From positions 1 to 22,099 of IMG/VR virus record IMGVR_UViG_3300005253_000645: a stretch of DNA of 22,099 nucleotides, one strand, 5' to 3'. The first letter of the stretch is position 1. The number at the start of each line of letters is the position of its first letter. Below are positions 13,688 to 20,029 of the stretch, in pieces. The DNA is from a virus. Made by a program: the position numbers and the translations under genes. The notes beneath the pieces are model-generated. The model saw nothing but the letters and a program-made list of their open reading frames with translations. It ran no database searches and had not been told where the DNA came from.

Positions 13688-15961
13688 ATGAGGAAAATAT
13701 TGCTTATAGGGCTATTATTAGTGTCTTTTAACACTTATAGTCAAAATAATGTCAAAAAGAACTATACAGCTCCCTATTTTCAAGGTAGCGTAAAGGTAAA
13801 AGATACATTAGGTGTTGAAAATATTTTCCTTGTGGATACTATCAGGGGATTTAGTTCATCTACTATAATTATAGCTGATACTGTTAGCTTCTTGATTGGT
13901 ATGAACTCTGCAAGAATTAATGTTGACACATTAGGGGTTTCGGCGAATACAAAACAAATCTACTTAGATTCTGCATCATTCATAAAATTTGTAGAATTTT
14001 TAAATAATATAAAAGTAGATAGCGTTAAAGCTAATTTTTTCGGTGGACAAAGTGACTTTTCAATTGGTAAGACAGGAGAGGATGCTACAATGGGGTTTGA
14101 TACTTTAAAGGGTGCACCAATTTGGGAAGGTGAACTTAATGTTACAGATACTATTGAGACAGATAAGGCTTTTGTAAGTGATGTTTTTAGGGCACAAGCT
14201 ACTACTACATATGATGGAGTTGCACGCAATCATATTCTTTGGTTAAATGATGGTGGTAATGCCATTGTACTTACACAGAAAGACGATTACTCAAAAGGTT
14301 GGTTTCAGATTTCTCCTGGACTTATTTCTCTTAATTCAGACACAGGTGCATCTGGTATTTCAACCATAGAAATTTATTGTGAAGAAGTAGGAAGTGGAGA
14401 TGATGGATATACAAATATAAAATTAGTAGGAACTGGAAATCCTTCAAAGCAGGTAAGAGCTTTTAATTATATAAAATTTGAAACACAAAGTCCTGGATGG
14501 GCACAATTTGATGTTCCTTATGTAGAATTTGATGATACTATTTCCAGTAAGAATATAGAGGTGAGGGAACTAATTTACCCCGACACCGACGGCGGTGCAG
14601 ATATAGGGGCAAGCGGATTAGAATTTGGTGATGGCTATATAGATAGCATATTCGCTGATAACTTAACAGTAGGTACTATAACTGTTGATACTGTCCAGGC
14701 GAGTGGTGCTGGCGGATTATATTTATTGGATAGTACTAATAAGGGAATTTTTATAGAAAATACTGGTAGTGTAGGTATAGGCACATCTGCACCGGCAGCT
14801 CGTTTACATATAAAGGGAAGCGGAACACGGTCAATAAGAACGGAAACAACTACAACAACAGGTGTTGCAATTGTCGCTTGTTATAATATTATAGGAAACC
14901 AGTTATCTATGCTTAATTGGTCAACAGCAGCTCCCGGAACAAATTTTGGTATATCTAAAAATAATTTAGGAGTTATCAATAAGGTAGGGGCAGGCAATAT
15001 GGCTATTGGTACAGATGGAGCAGGATTTATGGTGTTTGGGACAAACGATACAGAAGCATTGCGAATAGATAACAACCAGAATGTAGGGATTGGGACGAGT
15101 CCAAGTTCTATATTTCATATTAAAGCAACCATTCCAGGAACAGTTGGCTCACATCCTGCAGGTCAACTGATTATTCAGAATCCTGCCGATGATACAACAG
15201 CTAATGTAGTTATTACTGCTTATGAGTCAGATGGCAGTGGGGATCCAGATCAACAATTATGGTATCTTGGAAATTCATCATCGGGCGATGAAAATATTAT
15301 TCTCTTAAATAGAAGAGATGCTAACCTTGCTCTGGGAACAAATGGCATCACTTTCTTTAAAATGGAAGGTGATGGAGATATAGTATTGTTTAATGGAACA
15401 GCAGATAAAGATTTTACCCTTACGTTTGATGGTGAAACCAATGATGGTATTATTACTTATATGGAGGACGAAGATAGGTTTGATGTTGACAATGATTTTA
15501 AAGTAAGTGGCGACTTAATAGTAACAGGTGATATGGGCATATTTGGTACTCAGGGATTTGCAGATTCAAGCATTACAATAGCAATGACTCAGGATGTATT
15601 TTACAATATTACCAATTCTTCCAGTGATCTTTATACAACCGGAATAAATATAGGTGATTTAGTATTTGCCGGAGATAGTATTCAGGTAGTAACTGCTGGT
15701 CATTATGAAATAAGTTACGACTTGAGTTTTTCAGGAGCCAATACGGACAAGTATCATTTAGAATTATTTGTTAATAATATAGAACAATCCGGCAAAGGTG
15801 AAACGGAAAGAGATATGTCGGTAACAGATGTAGGAGTTTCTGCAAGTTCTACAATACTTAACATAGGGGCAGGTCATTGGGTAGCATTGAAGATAAAGAA
15901 TGTCCAAAACAATAATGATGCAACTATTAAAGCCGGTAATATAACCTTGAAGAAATTATAA
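13688..15961 (+). CDS. Large fibre-like protein with Sec signal peptide and C1q-like C-terminus (757 aa)
   Basis: The first 19 residues (MRKILLIGLLLVSFNTYSQ) are a classic Bacteroidota signal peptide, with a basic start, a hydrophobic core and a polar YSQ end, so the product is probably exported. The body is beta-rich with repeated aspartate/threonine turns. It has two 'VGIGTSxPxxxxHIK' motifs near residues 359 and 464, found in trimeric fibres and in Bacteroidota surface proteins. The last 140 residues (YEISYDLSFSGAN, LELFVNNIEQS, ILNIGAGHWVALKIKNV) resemble a C1q/TNF-like jelly roll, a trimerising binding head. It follows virion genes and precedes lysis genes. It could be a virion fibre that uses the host export route or a prophage-encoded surface protein. 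The signal peptide is odd for a virion part. Confidence 0.65.
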   Translation: MRKILLIGLLLVSFNTYSQNNVKKNYTAPYFQGSVKVKDTLGVENIFLVDTIRGFSSSTIIIADTVSFLIGMNSARINVDTLGVSANTKQIYLDSASFIKFVEFLNNIKVDSVKANFFGGQSDFSIGKTGEDATMGFDTLKGAPIWEGELNVTDTIETDKAFVSDVFRAQATTTYDGVARNHILWLNDGGNAIVLTQKDDYSKGWFQISPGLISLNSDTGASGISTIEIYCEEVGSGDDGYTNIKLVGTGNPSKQVRAFNYIKFETQSPGWAQFDVPYVEFDDTISSKNIEVRELIYPDTDGGADIGASGLEFGDGYIDSIFADNLTVGTITVDTVQASGAGGLYLLDSTNKGIFIENTGSVGIGTSAPAARLHIKGSGTRSIRTETTTTTGVAIVACYNIIGNQLSMLNWSTAAPGTNFGISKNNLGVINKVGAGNMAIGTDGAGFMVFGTNDTEALRIDNNQNVGIGTSPSSIFHIKATIPGTVGSHPAGQLIIQNPADDTTANVVITAYESDGSGDPDQQLWYLGNSSSGDENIILLNRRDANLALGTNGITFFKMEGDGDIVLFNGTADKDFTLTFDGETNDGIITYMEDEDRFDVDNDFKVSGDLIVTGDMGIFGTQGFADSSITIAMTQDVFYNITNSSSDLYTTGINIGDLVFAGDSIQVVTAGHYEISYDLSFSGANTDKYHLELFVNNIEQSGKGETERDMSVTDVGVSASSTILNIGAGHWVALKIKNVQNNNDATIKAGNITLKKL

Positions 15962-15978
15962 ATTAAGTTATCTGTCTC

Positions 15979-16092
15979 GTGAAAAAACTAAAATATCCCG
16001 ATTGGCTAATGCCAGAAACGGTAAAAGTTATTATATATGCTATAATAACTGCCTGTATAGTTGCTGCAACTATTTGGGGGATAAATAAATAA
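15979..16092 (+). CDS. Tiny single-pass membrane protein (37 aa, GTG start)
   Basis: From the GTG at 15979 the frame reads MKKLKYPDWLMPETVKVIIY, then AIITACIVAATIWGINK. It has a basic, amphipathic start and one membrane segment. The ATG at 16009 is an alternative start that would leave 27 residues. It lies in the lysis region, 2 nt before another tiny membrane ORF. It could be a holin-like or spanin-like peptide; the family is not recognised. No clear ribosome site is visible. Confidence 0.4.
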   Translation: MKKLKYPDWLMPETVKVIIYAIITACIVAATIWGINK

Positions 16093-16094
16093 TT

Positions 16095-16172
16095 ATGATA
16101 TTATTTACTTGTGGTTTAATGGTAGGATTTTTGATAGGATTGGTTGTTCAAACGATTGTAGATAATTCTTAA
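16095..16172 (+). CDS. Tiny membrane protein (25 aa)
   Basis: The frame from the ATG at 16095 reads MILFTCGLMVGFLIGLVVQT followed by IVDNS. Almost all of it is one membrane-spanning helix with glycine pairs. It follows the 37-aa membrane ORF by 2 nt and precedes the truncated amidase start by 4 nt. It may be a pinholin-like or assembly peptide, but its size makes the call uncertain. Confidence 0.35.
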   Translation: MILFTCGLMVGFLIGLVVQTIVDNS

Positions 16173-16176
16173 TATT

Positions 16177-16224
16177 ATGGCAAAGAAAACGTGGCTTTGT
16201 GATGCGGGACATTTAAAGATATGA
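16177..16224 (+). pseudogene. Truncated 5' end of a second amidase gene (15 codons)
   Basis: The ATG at 16177 starts MAKKTWLCDAGHLKI and then a stop. The intact amidase at 16958 starts MAKHTFLLDCGHGSI. The two match at M1, A2, K3, T5, L7, D9, G11, H12 and I15, including the first zinc-binding His of the DxGH motif, but differ at many third codon positions. This is therefore a diverged homologue and not a fresh copy. The remnant stops right at the start of the homing endonuclease gene (ATGA overlap at 16221), which shows that the endonuclease was inserted into, or carried in with, an amidase start region. Confidence 0.65.
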
Positions 16225-16955
16225 GAAGAAATCAAAAAATAGTATATTCTGCAATGAATAAGGTTAATAACAAATCTTATATAGGATATTGTATTGATTT
16301 TAAAGAAAGAAAAACAAGGCATTTTTTATGTGCAAAAAAGGGAATTGTAACACGCTTTTATAATGCTATAAGAAAATACGGGGAAGAAAACTTTGAATGG
16401 ATTATATTATTTGATAATTTAGAAAATATTGAAGAGTGCAAAAAAATTGAAAAGTTAATGATAGTATTATTTGATACTTATAATAATGGATATAATTCTA
16501 CATTGGGCGGAGATGGTGGATTTACAGGGCATAATTCAGGGGAATTTAAAAAAGGTCAGCAATCACGGAATAAAGGGAAAAAAATGTCAGAAGAACAAAG
16601 GCAAAAATTAAGCAATGCACATAAAGGTATAAAGTTGTCTAAAAGTCATGCCGAAAGCATAAGCAAGGCAAATAAAGGACGTATAGTTACTAAAGAGACG
16701 AGAGAAAAAATCCGCAAATCACTTATTGGAAAAAAGCGTACACCTGAAGCTACAAAAAGAATAAGGGAAGCTACGAGAAAAGCAAACAATAAACCAATTA
16801 GGCAATTCAATATTGATAAAATAGCAATTATGAATTATAGTAGTCTTACAGAAGCAAGTGAAATTACAGGAATTAGTCGTTCAAATATCAGTATGTCTGC
16901 AAGAATAGGAAGAAAAAGTGTGGGGAATTTTTTATGGGAATATATTAAACAATAA
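16221..16955 (+). CDS. GIY-YIG homing endonuclease with NUMOD3 and NUMOD1 motifs (244 aa)
   Basis: The N-terminus carries the GIY-YIG nuclease core: KIVYSAMNKVNNKSYIGYCI (the 'vYs..nkvNgKsYIGyt' form, residues about 6-25), then IRKYGEENFEW with the expected Glu region. It is followed by repeated NUMOD3-type DNA-binding motifs (GEFKKGQQSRNKGKKMSEEQ, then NAHKGIKLSKSHAESISKAN, then IRKSLIGKKRTPEATKRIRE). The end is a NUMOD1-type segment (IRQFNIDKIAIMNYSSLTEA, then EITGISRSNISMSARI... FLWEYIKQ). Such proteins cut DNA of phages lacking the gene and spread with it. It uses an ATG overlapping the stop of the amidase remnant and ends 2 nt before the intact amidase. Expression is probably coupled to that lysis operon. 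Confidence 0.88.
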   Translation: MRRNQKIVYSAMNKVNNKSYIGYCIDFKERKTRHFLCAKKGIVTRFYNAIRKYGEENFEWIILFDNLENIEECKKIEKLMIVLFDTYNNGYNSTLGGDGGFTGHNSGEFKKGQQSRNKGKKMSEEQRQKLSNAHKGIKLSKSHAESISKANKGRIVTKETREKIRKSLIGKKRTPEATKRIREATRKANNKPIRQFNIDKIAIMNYSSLTEASEITGISRSNISMSARIGRKSVGNFLWEYIKQ

Positions 16956-16957
16956 CT

Positions 16958-17611
16958 ATGGCAAAACATACTTTTTTGTTGGATTGTGGGCATGGCTCTA
17001 TAAATGAAGATGGAATTTATGTTACTGCTCCAAACTTTGATCCTAAGAAACCTGATACTTGGCATAAATCTTACTATCACAATAAAGATGTAAGGATATA
17101 CGAGGGGGAATATAATAGGAAGATAAGGGATGAGCTAATAAAACTTATCAACGAAGATGGTAAGATGCAGTGGTTTATTCTTAATAATAGTTATGAAGAT
17201 ATGTCTTTGACGAAAAGGTGCAGGATAGCTAATGAATTACAATCCAGACATGGAGATTGCGTATTTATATCTATACATGGGAATGGTGGTGGTGGTAGGG
17301 GGATTGAAGGATATACATCACCAGGGCTAACCAAATCTGATCCAATATGTACTGTATTTTTGGAGGAGGCGGCAAAAGAGTTCCCAAAACAAAAGCTGAG
17401 GACTGATCCATCCGATCCCGAAAAAGACCCCGATAAAGAAGCTCGCTTTACCGTTTTAATGGACACTCATTGTCCGGCCTTATTGATGGAGTGGTTCTTT
17501 ATGGATACATTAAAAGATTGTAAATTCATGCTTACAGATGAATGCCATCAGAGAGTAGCTTTAGCAATGTATAGGGCAATGAAGATAGTAGATGCAAGCA
17601 CGGAATTATAG
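16958..17611 (+). CDS. N-acetylmuramoyl-L-alanine amidase, endolysin (Amidase_3-like, 217 aa)
   Basis: This zinc amidase is expected to cut the bond between MurNAc and L-Ala in peptidoglycan during lysis. Expected active-site parts are in order: LLDCGHG with zinc ligand H12, YEGEYNRKI with the second ligand E51 (the N after it is also typical), FISIHGNG with ligand H107, and ALLMEWFF with the catalytic-position Glu178. After the first His come loops rich in Pro/Asp (residues 25-45) and a DPSDPEKDPDKEA insertion. There is no signal peptide, so release from the cytoplasm needs a holin. A diverged copy of its start lies at 16177, on the other side of the homing endonuclease. Length is usual for a single-domain endolysin. 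Confidence 0.88.
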   Translation: MAKHTFLLDCGHGSINEDGIYVTAPNFDPKKPDTWHKSYYHNKDVRIYEGEYNRKIRDELIKLINEDGKMQWFILNNSYEDMSLTKRCRIANELQSRHGDCVFISIHGNGGGGRGIEGYTSPGLTKSDPICTVFLEEAAKEFPKQKLRTDPSDPEKDPDKEARFTVLMDTHCPALLMEWFFMDTLKDCKFMLTDECHQRVALAMYRAMKIVDASTEL

Positions 17612-17639
17612 GAAGGGATGGCTAACGAAAACAAACTAT

Positions 17640-17744
17640 ATGAGTTTTGGTGGAGCATTTAAAATTTCAATAAGAATAATTATTACCTTTGTAATATCGT
17701 TTTCAATGGCAATGTATTTATTATATTTGGTCTTTATTTTTTAA
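17640..17744 (+). CDS. Tiny membrane protein after the amidase (34 aa)
   Basis: The ATG at 17640 gives MSFGGAFKISIRIIITFVIS then FSMAMYLLYLVFIF, a basic start and one long hydrophobic segment. A 14-codon ORF with a good GGAAGGG site begins just upstream at 17618 and ends inside this one at 17662, so it may feed ribosomes to it. Position after the endolysin fits a lysis accessory (holin, antiholin or spanin-like) peptide. The family is not recognised. Confidence 0.4.
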   Translation: MSFGGAFKISIRIIITFVISFSMAMYLLYLVFIF

Positions 17745-17780
17745 TCAATGAGCTTTTTATTAATCAAAACTATAATATCT

Positions 17781-18023
17781 ATGACAAAAGCAGGAAAATT
17801 TATCAGAAGGTTGGGAATGGGCATCAAAGATGTCCTGTTACCCAATTTAAGGGACAACTTGGCTGCTCCGGAGAGTGGATGGACTAAAACAGAAGGTGGG
17901 AAGGGAAAGTTTGACTACTGGCGTTTAGGGACCAGCATAGCCTTTATATTGCTTATAGTGGGCTTCCTGTTTGGGAAGGTAACTATGGAGCAGATACAGA
18001 GCTTTTTGGAGTTTCTGAAGTAG
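17781..18023 (+). CDS. Holin-like membrane protein (80 aa)
   Basis: I prefer the ATG at 17781 (MTKAGKFIRRLGMGIKDVLL...) to the one at 17748, because the upstream 11 residues would add a separate hydrophobic stretch of no clear use. The protein has an amphipathic basic N-terminus, a polar middle and one membrane segment (about 58-73, LGTSIAFILLIVGFLFG) followed by a short helix VTMEQIQSFLEFLK. It directly follows the endolysin and tiny membrane ORFs, so it is the best holin candidate here. A single clear membrane segment is fewer than most holins have, and a phage-specific membrane protein of another role is possible. Confidence 0.5.
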   Translation: MTKAGKFIRRLGMGIKDVLLPNLRDNLAAPESGWTKTEGGKGKFDYWRLGTSIAFILLIVGFLFGKVTMEQIQSFLEFLK

Positions 18024-18031
18024 TATCACTG

Positions 18032-18252
18032 AACTCCGCCAGGAATGGTCGGGGAGTTAGCCATTCCAGATGTGCACTCGGGGATGCGGAGACAAGCGGT
18101 TTCGTAGATAGCTAATAATTATCTTTTTTTACCGCTTCCAGTCTTGACGGGGCAGGTTTTACCTGCCCTGATAATATAGCCCAGCAGGTGAAGTGAGTGG
18201 TCTTTTTACCTTCCCCACAAGGTATTTTCAGCCATTCATTTCCGGCGGGGTT
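18032..18252 (+). ncRNA. Candidate structured non-coding RNA (about 220 nt)
   Basis: The stretch after the holin-like stop has no plausible gene and is visibly richer in G and C than its surroundings. Its ends can pair over 9 bp with one U-G (18032-18040 with 18244-18252). Inside lie nested stems. GGAATGG/CCATTCC pairs 18042-18048 with 18061-18067. AAGCGGT/ACCGCTT pairs 18094-18100 with 18131-18137 and holds an inner AGATA/TATCT. A 10-bp stem with one G-U pairs 18148-18157 with 18161-18170. TACCTT/AAGGTA pairs 18207-18212 with 18219-18224. They are compatible with one multibranch fold closed by the end stem. The family is unknown. It may be a small RNA, an untranslated control element for the downstream replication operon, or a packaging or replication signal. 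Confidence 0.5.
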
Positions 18253-18254
18253 AA

Positions 18255-18291
18255 TTTTTGAACTATTAAGTTTTTCTTAATAGTTCAAAAA
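18255..18291 (+). repeat. Perfect 16-bp AT-rich hairpin without U tract
   Basis: TTTTTGAACTATTAAG (18255-18270) pairs perfectly with 18276-18291 around a TTTTT loop. The stem is followed by A residues and CTTCC on the + strand and by AACCCC on the - strand, so neither strand has a terminator U tract. It lies just past the candidate RNA and before the HNH gene. It may mark the RNA end, bind a protein, or serve as an origin or control hairpin. Confidence 0.7.
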
Positions 18292-18350
18292 AACTTCCTG
18301 AAAAATTAGGTTATTAAGAATATAATTTTTATCTTTATGGTTATCAAAAT

Positions 18351-18422
18351 GCCTCAGTCAAGTGGAATTAAATAAACTTATACCCGCATCTTTACTGTTT
18401 GAGGTTTCTCTTTGACTGGGGC
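18351..18422 (+). repeat. 11-bp inverted repeat in front of the HNH gene
   Basis: GCCTCAGTCAA (18351-18361) can pair with TTGACTGGGGC (18412-18422) with one T-G pair and a 50-nt loop. The right arm ends 37 nt before the HNH start codon at 18460. It could fold in the mRNA leader or be an operator. There is no direct evidence of function. Confidence 0.4.
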
Positions 18423-18459
18423 TACCAACATTAATGGTATTGGTGTGGGTTTTTTATTT

Positions 18460-18894
18460 ATGCTTAAACAAACAGTAAAAATAAAAAATGGGGATTGGTT
18501 GGATACTATTAATATTTATAAATGTGATATAACAGGAGAAGAAATACCGGAAAATCATGGATGGTATGGAAATGATAAAATACATATATCAGATAATGGA
18601 ATTGAATTATTAATAGAACAGTGGATAAAAAGAAATTCTGGCTATGTCGGATTTCCTATTTTTTTACATTATTTAATTGCAAGATTGTGTAATAAAATAC
18701 GTCCAGATAGATATATATCAAAAAAATTAAAAGATTTCGTATTAAAAAAATACAAACATAAATACAATAATTGTGGAGTAGAAAAAAATCTTGAAATAGA
18801 TCATATTAAACCAATATCTAAAAAGGGATTAACTGAACTAAAAAATTTGCAGGTTTTATGTAAAACTTGTAACATTAAAAAAAGTAATAAATGA
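18460..18894 (+). CDS. HNH endonuclease with an unusual zinc site (144 aa)
   Basis: The C-terminal 45 residues are an HNH nuclease: C105-G, then LEIDHIKPISKKGL with the metal-binding D114-H115, NLQVLCKTCN with N129 and C134/C137, and a Lys-rich end. In typical members the first zinc pair is CxxC, but here it is Y102-N-N-C105, so one zinc ligand is missing. The N-terminal 95 residues (MLKQTVKIKNGDWLDTINIY...) may bind DNA. I chose the ATG at 18460; a TTG at 18412 would put the start inside the inverted repeat. Its TGA overlaps the ATG of the replication gene. It may be a homing endonuclease that entered the replication operon, or a packaging nuclease. Confidence 0.7.
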   Translation: MLKQTVKIKNGDWLDTINIYKCDITGEEIPENHGWYGNDKIHISDNGIELLIEQWIKRNSGYVGFPIFLHYLIARLCNKIRPDRYISKKLKDFVLKKYKHKYNNCGVEKNLEIDHIKPISKKGLTELKNLQVLCKTCNIKKSNK

Positions 18895-19649
18895 TAACAG
18901 TAGAAACTTGGATAACATTACTTAGAAAATTTAGACAATGGGAATGGTATCAAAATAGCAATATGGTGCACCTTTTTATTCATTTATTATTATCTGCTAA
19001 TCATACTGATAATAGTTGGCAGGGAAAAATTATTAAAAGGGGGCAATTAGCGGCAGGTAGAAAAAAGCTAAGTGCCGATACCGGTATCTCTGAGCAGACA
19101 ATAAGAACCTGTTTTAATAAATTAATTCTAACCAATGAAATTAATATAAAATCAACCAGCAAATTTAGCATCATAACTATATGTAAATATGATGAATACC
19201 AACCAAAAACATTGGTCACCAACCATCAGACTAACCATCAGACTAACCAGCAACTAACCAACAATCAACCAGCAACTAACCAGCAACTAACCACAAACAA
19301 TAATGATAAGAATGATAAGAATGTAAAGAATGAAGATAATATATATAATGGCACTGATATTTCCTTTAATAATTTCTATTCTACTTATGATAAAAACGCA
19401 GATAAAAAAAGATGTGAGAATAAGTGGGCTACTATGTCAAAGAAAAAGAAAAAGTTAGCAGTAGATTATTTGCCAGGTTATAAAGCTACAAAGGAAAAAA
19501 TGTATCGCAAAGACCCTATCAGATATTTAAACCACTCTGTCTGGGAAAATGAGCTAATCAAAGAGGAGACCCCGGAGAGTAAGCAAGCTAAAATCAGTAA
19601 AAATCTAAAGGAAAAATGGGAAAAAGAAGATGCTGGGAAAATTAACTAA
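18891..19649 (+). CDS. Replication initiator-like protein, winged-helix (252 aa)
   Basis: The N-terminal 105 residues (WYQNSNMVHLFIHLLLSANH, then GQLAAGRKKLSADTGISEQT, IRTCFNKLI, KFSIITICKYDEYQ) form the winged-helix domain found at the start of many phage replication proteins of the DnaD/lambda O class. GISEQTIRTCFNKL is the recognition helix region. An Asn/Gln/Thr-rich linker (about 105-140) follows. The C-terminal 100 residues (FNNFYSTYDKNADKKRCENKW... RYLNHSVWENEL) are a common partner domain of such initiators, probably binding helicase or loader. The DNA of the linker carries helically spaced repeats (19231-19293) and an AT-rich run, as in lambda O, where the origin lies inside the gene. 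It overlaps the HNH gene by 4 nt. Confidence 0.75.
   Translation: MITVETWITLLRKFRQWEWYQNSNMVHLFIHLLLSANHTDNSWQGKIIKRGQLAAGRKKLSADTGISEQTIRTCFNKLILTNEINIKSTSKFSIITICKYDEYQPKTLVTNHQTNHQTNQQLTNNQPATNQQLTTNNNDKNDKNVKNEDNIYNGTDISFNNFYSTYDKNADKKRCENKWATMSKKKKKLAVDYLPGYKATKEKMYRKDPIRYLNHSVWENELIKEETPESKQAKISKNLKEKWEKEDAGKIN
19231..19346 (+). promoter_or_regulatory. Iteron-like repeats and AT-rich run: candidate replication origin
   Basis: The 7-mer CTAACCA occurs at 19231, 19243, 19254, 19276 and 19287, with the one-base variant TCAACCA at 19265. Spacings are 12, 11, 11, 11 and 11 bp, about one helical turn. An 11-bp period does not follow codons, so it is not explained by protein repeats. Next to it is an AT-rich run of five 9-bp units (AATGATAAG-like) at 19302-19346, a possible unwinding region. 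The array lies in the linker of the replication gene, the same arrangement as the lambda origin in gene O. Confidence 0.6.
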
Positions 19650-19660
19650 AACTTGATATT

Positions 19661-20014
19661 ATGAAAGCAACAGAATTAAGAATAGGGAATTTAATAAACA
19701 ACAATGCAGAAGTTGTTGGAATTGTAAATGGAACTGTTTATGTAAAACCTTCGGAGAGAAGTATAATAACATCTTATCGCTACGACCAGCTAAAACCTAT
19801 CCCCCTCACTAAAGAATGGTTAAAGAAGTTCGGGTTTGTAAAATCAAGTCAAGATGAAAGAATGTGGATAGATGATACTACAGGATGGTTTATGATATAT
19901 GAGAAAGATGAATATTATAAATTTAGTACATCAGAAAATGTATATGGTAAGCAATTTAATAAAGTTCACCAACTCCAAAATCTTTATTTTGCCTTAACGG
20001 ATGAAGAATTATAA
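19661..20014 (+). CDS. Conserved phage protein of unknown function (117 aa)
   Basis: The start MKATELRIGNLINNNAEVVG, the middle PIPLTKEWLKKFGF and the end VHQLQNLYFALTDEEL match a protein type I recall as frequent in phages and prophages of Bacteroidota, in which 'lRiGNlv', 'PIpLT.eWL.kfGF' and 'VHqLQNLyfaLTgeEL' are conserved. Its function is not known to me. It is probably cytoplasmic, without membrane segments. It sits between the replication initiator and another unknown gene, 11 nt after the former, so it is expressed with the replication genes. Confidence 0.75.
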   Translation: MKATELRIGNLINNNAEVVGIVNGTVYVKPSERSIITSYRYDQLKPIPLTKEWLKKFGFVKSSQDERMWIDDTTGWFMIYEKDEYYKFSTSENVYGKQFNKVHQLQNLYFALTDEEL

Positions 20015-20029
20015 TAATAACCGAACACT

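Noticed and set aside
16177-16975. Group I intron carrying the homing endonuclease within the amidase
   Set aside because: The downstream amidase has its own complete start with the DxGHG motif, and no intron core was visible around the endonuclease, so splicing is not needed or supported.
17684-17691. TACCTTTG as a -7 promoter box before the holin-like gene
   Set aside because: It matches TAnnTTTG but lies inside a tiny ORF and no -33 TTTG is found at the expected distance; the short motif is expected by chance in AT-rich DNA.
18045-18107. 20-codon ORF starting at ATG 18045
   Set aside because: It lies inside strong candidate RNA stems, has no ribosome site and encodes nothing recognisable.
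18024-18350. tRNA, tmRNA, RNase P RNA or HEARO/IscB guide RNA
   Set aside because: No T-loop GGTTCRA sequence, CCA-type acceptor or known core motif is seen, and the downstream HNH protein (144 aa) lacks the size and domains of IscB.
18412-18459. TTG start for the HNH gene
   Set aside because: The extra residues come from the inverted-repeat arm and spacer, with no ribosome site; the ATG at 18460 is the simpler start.
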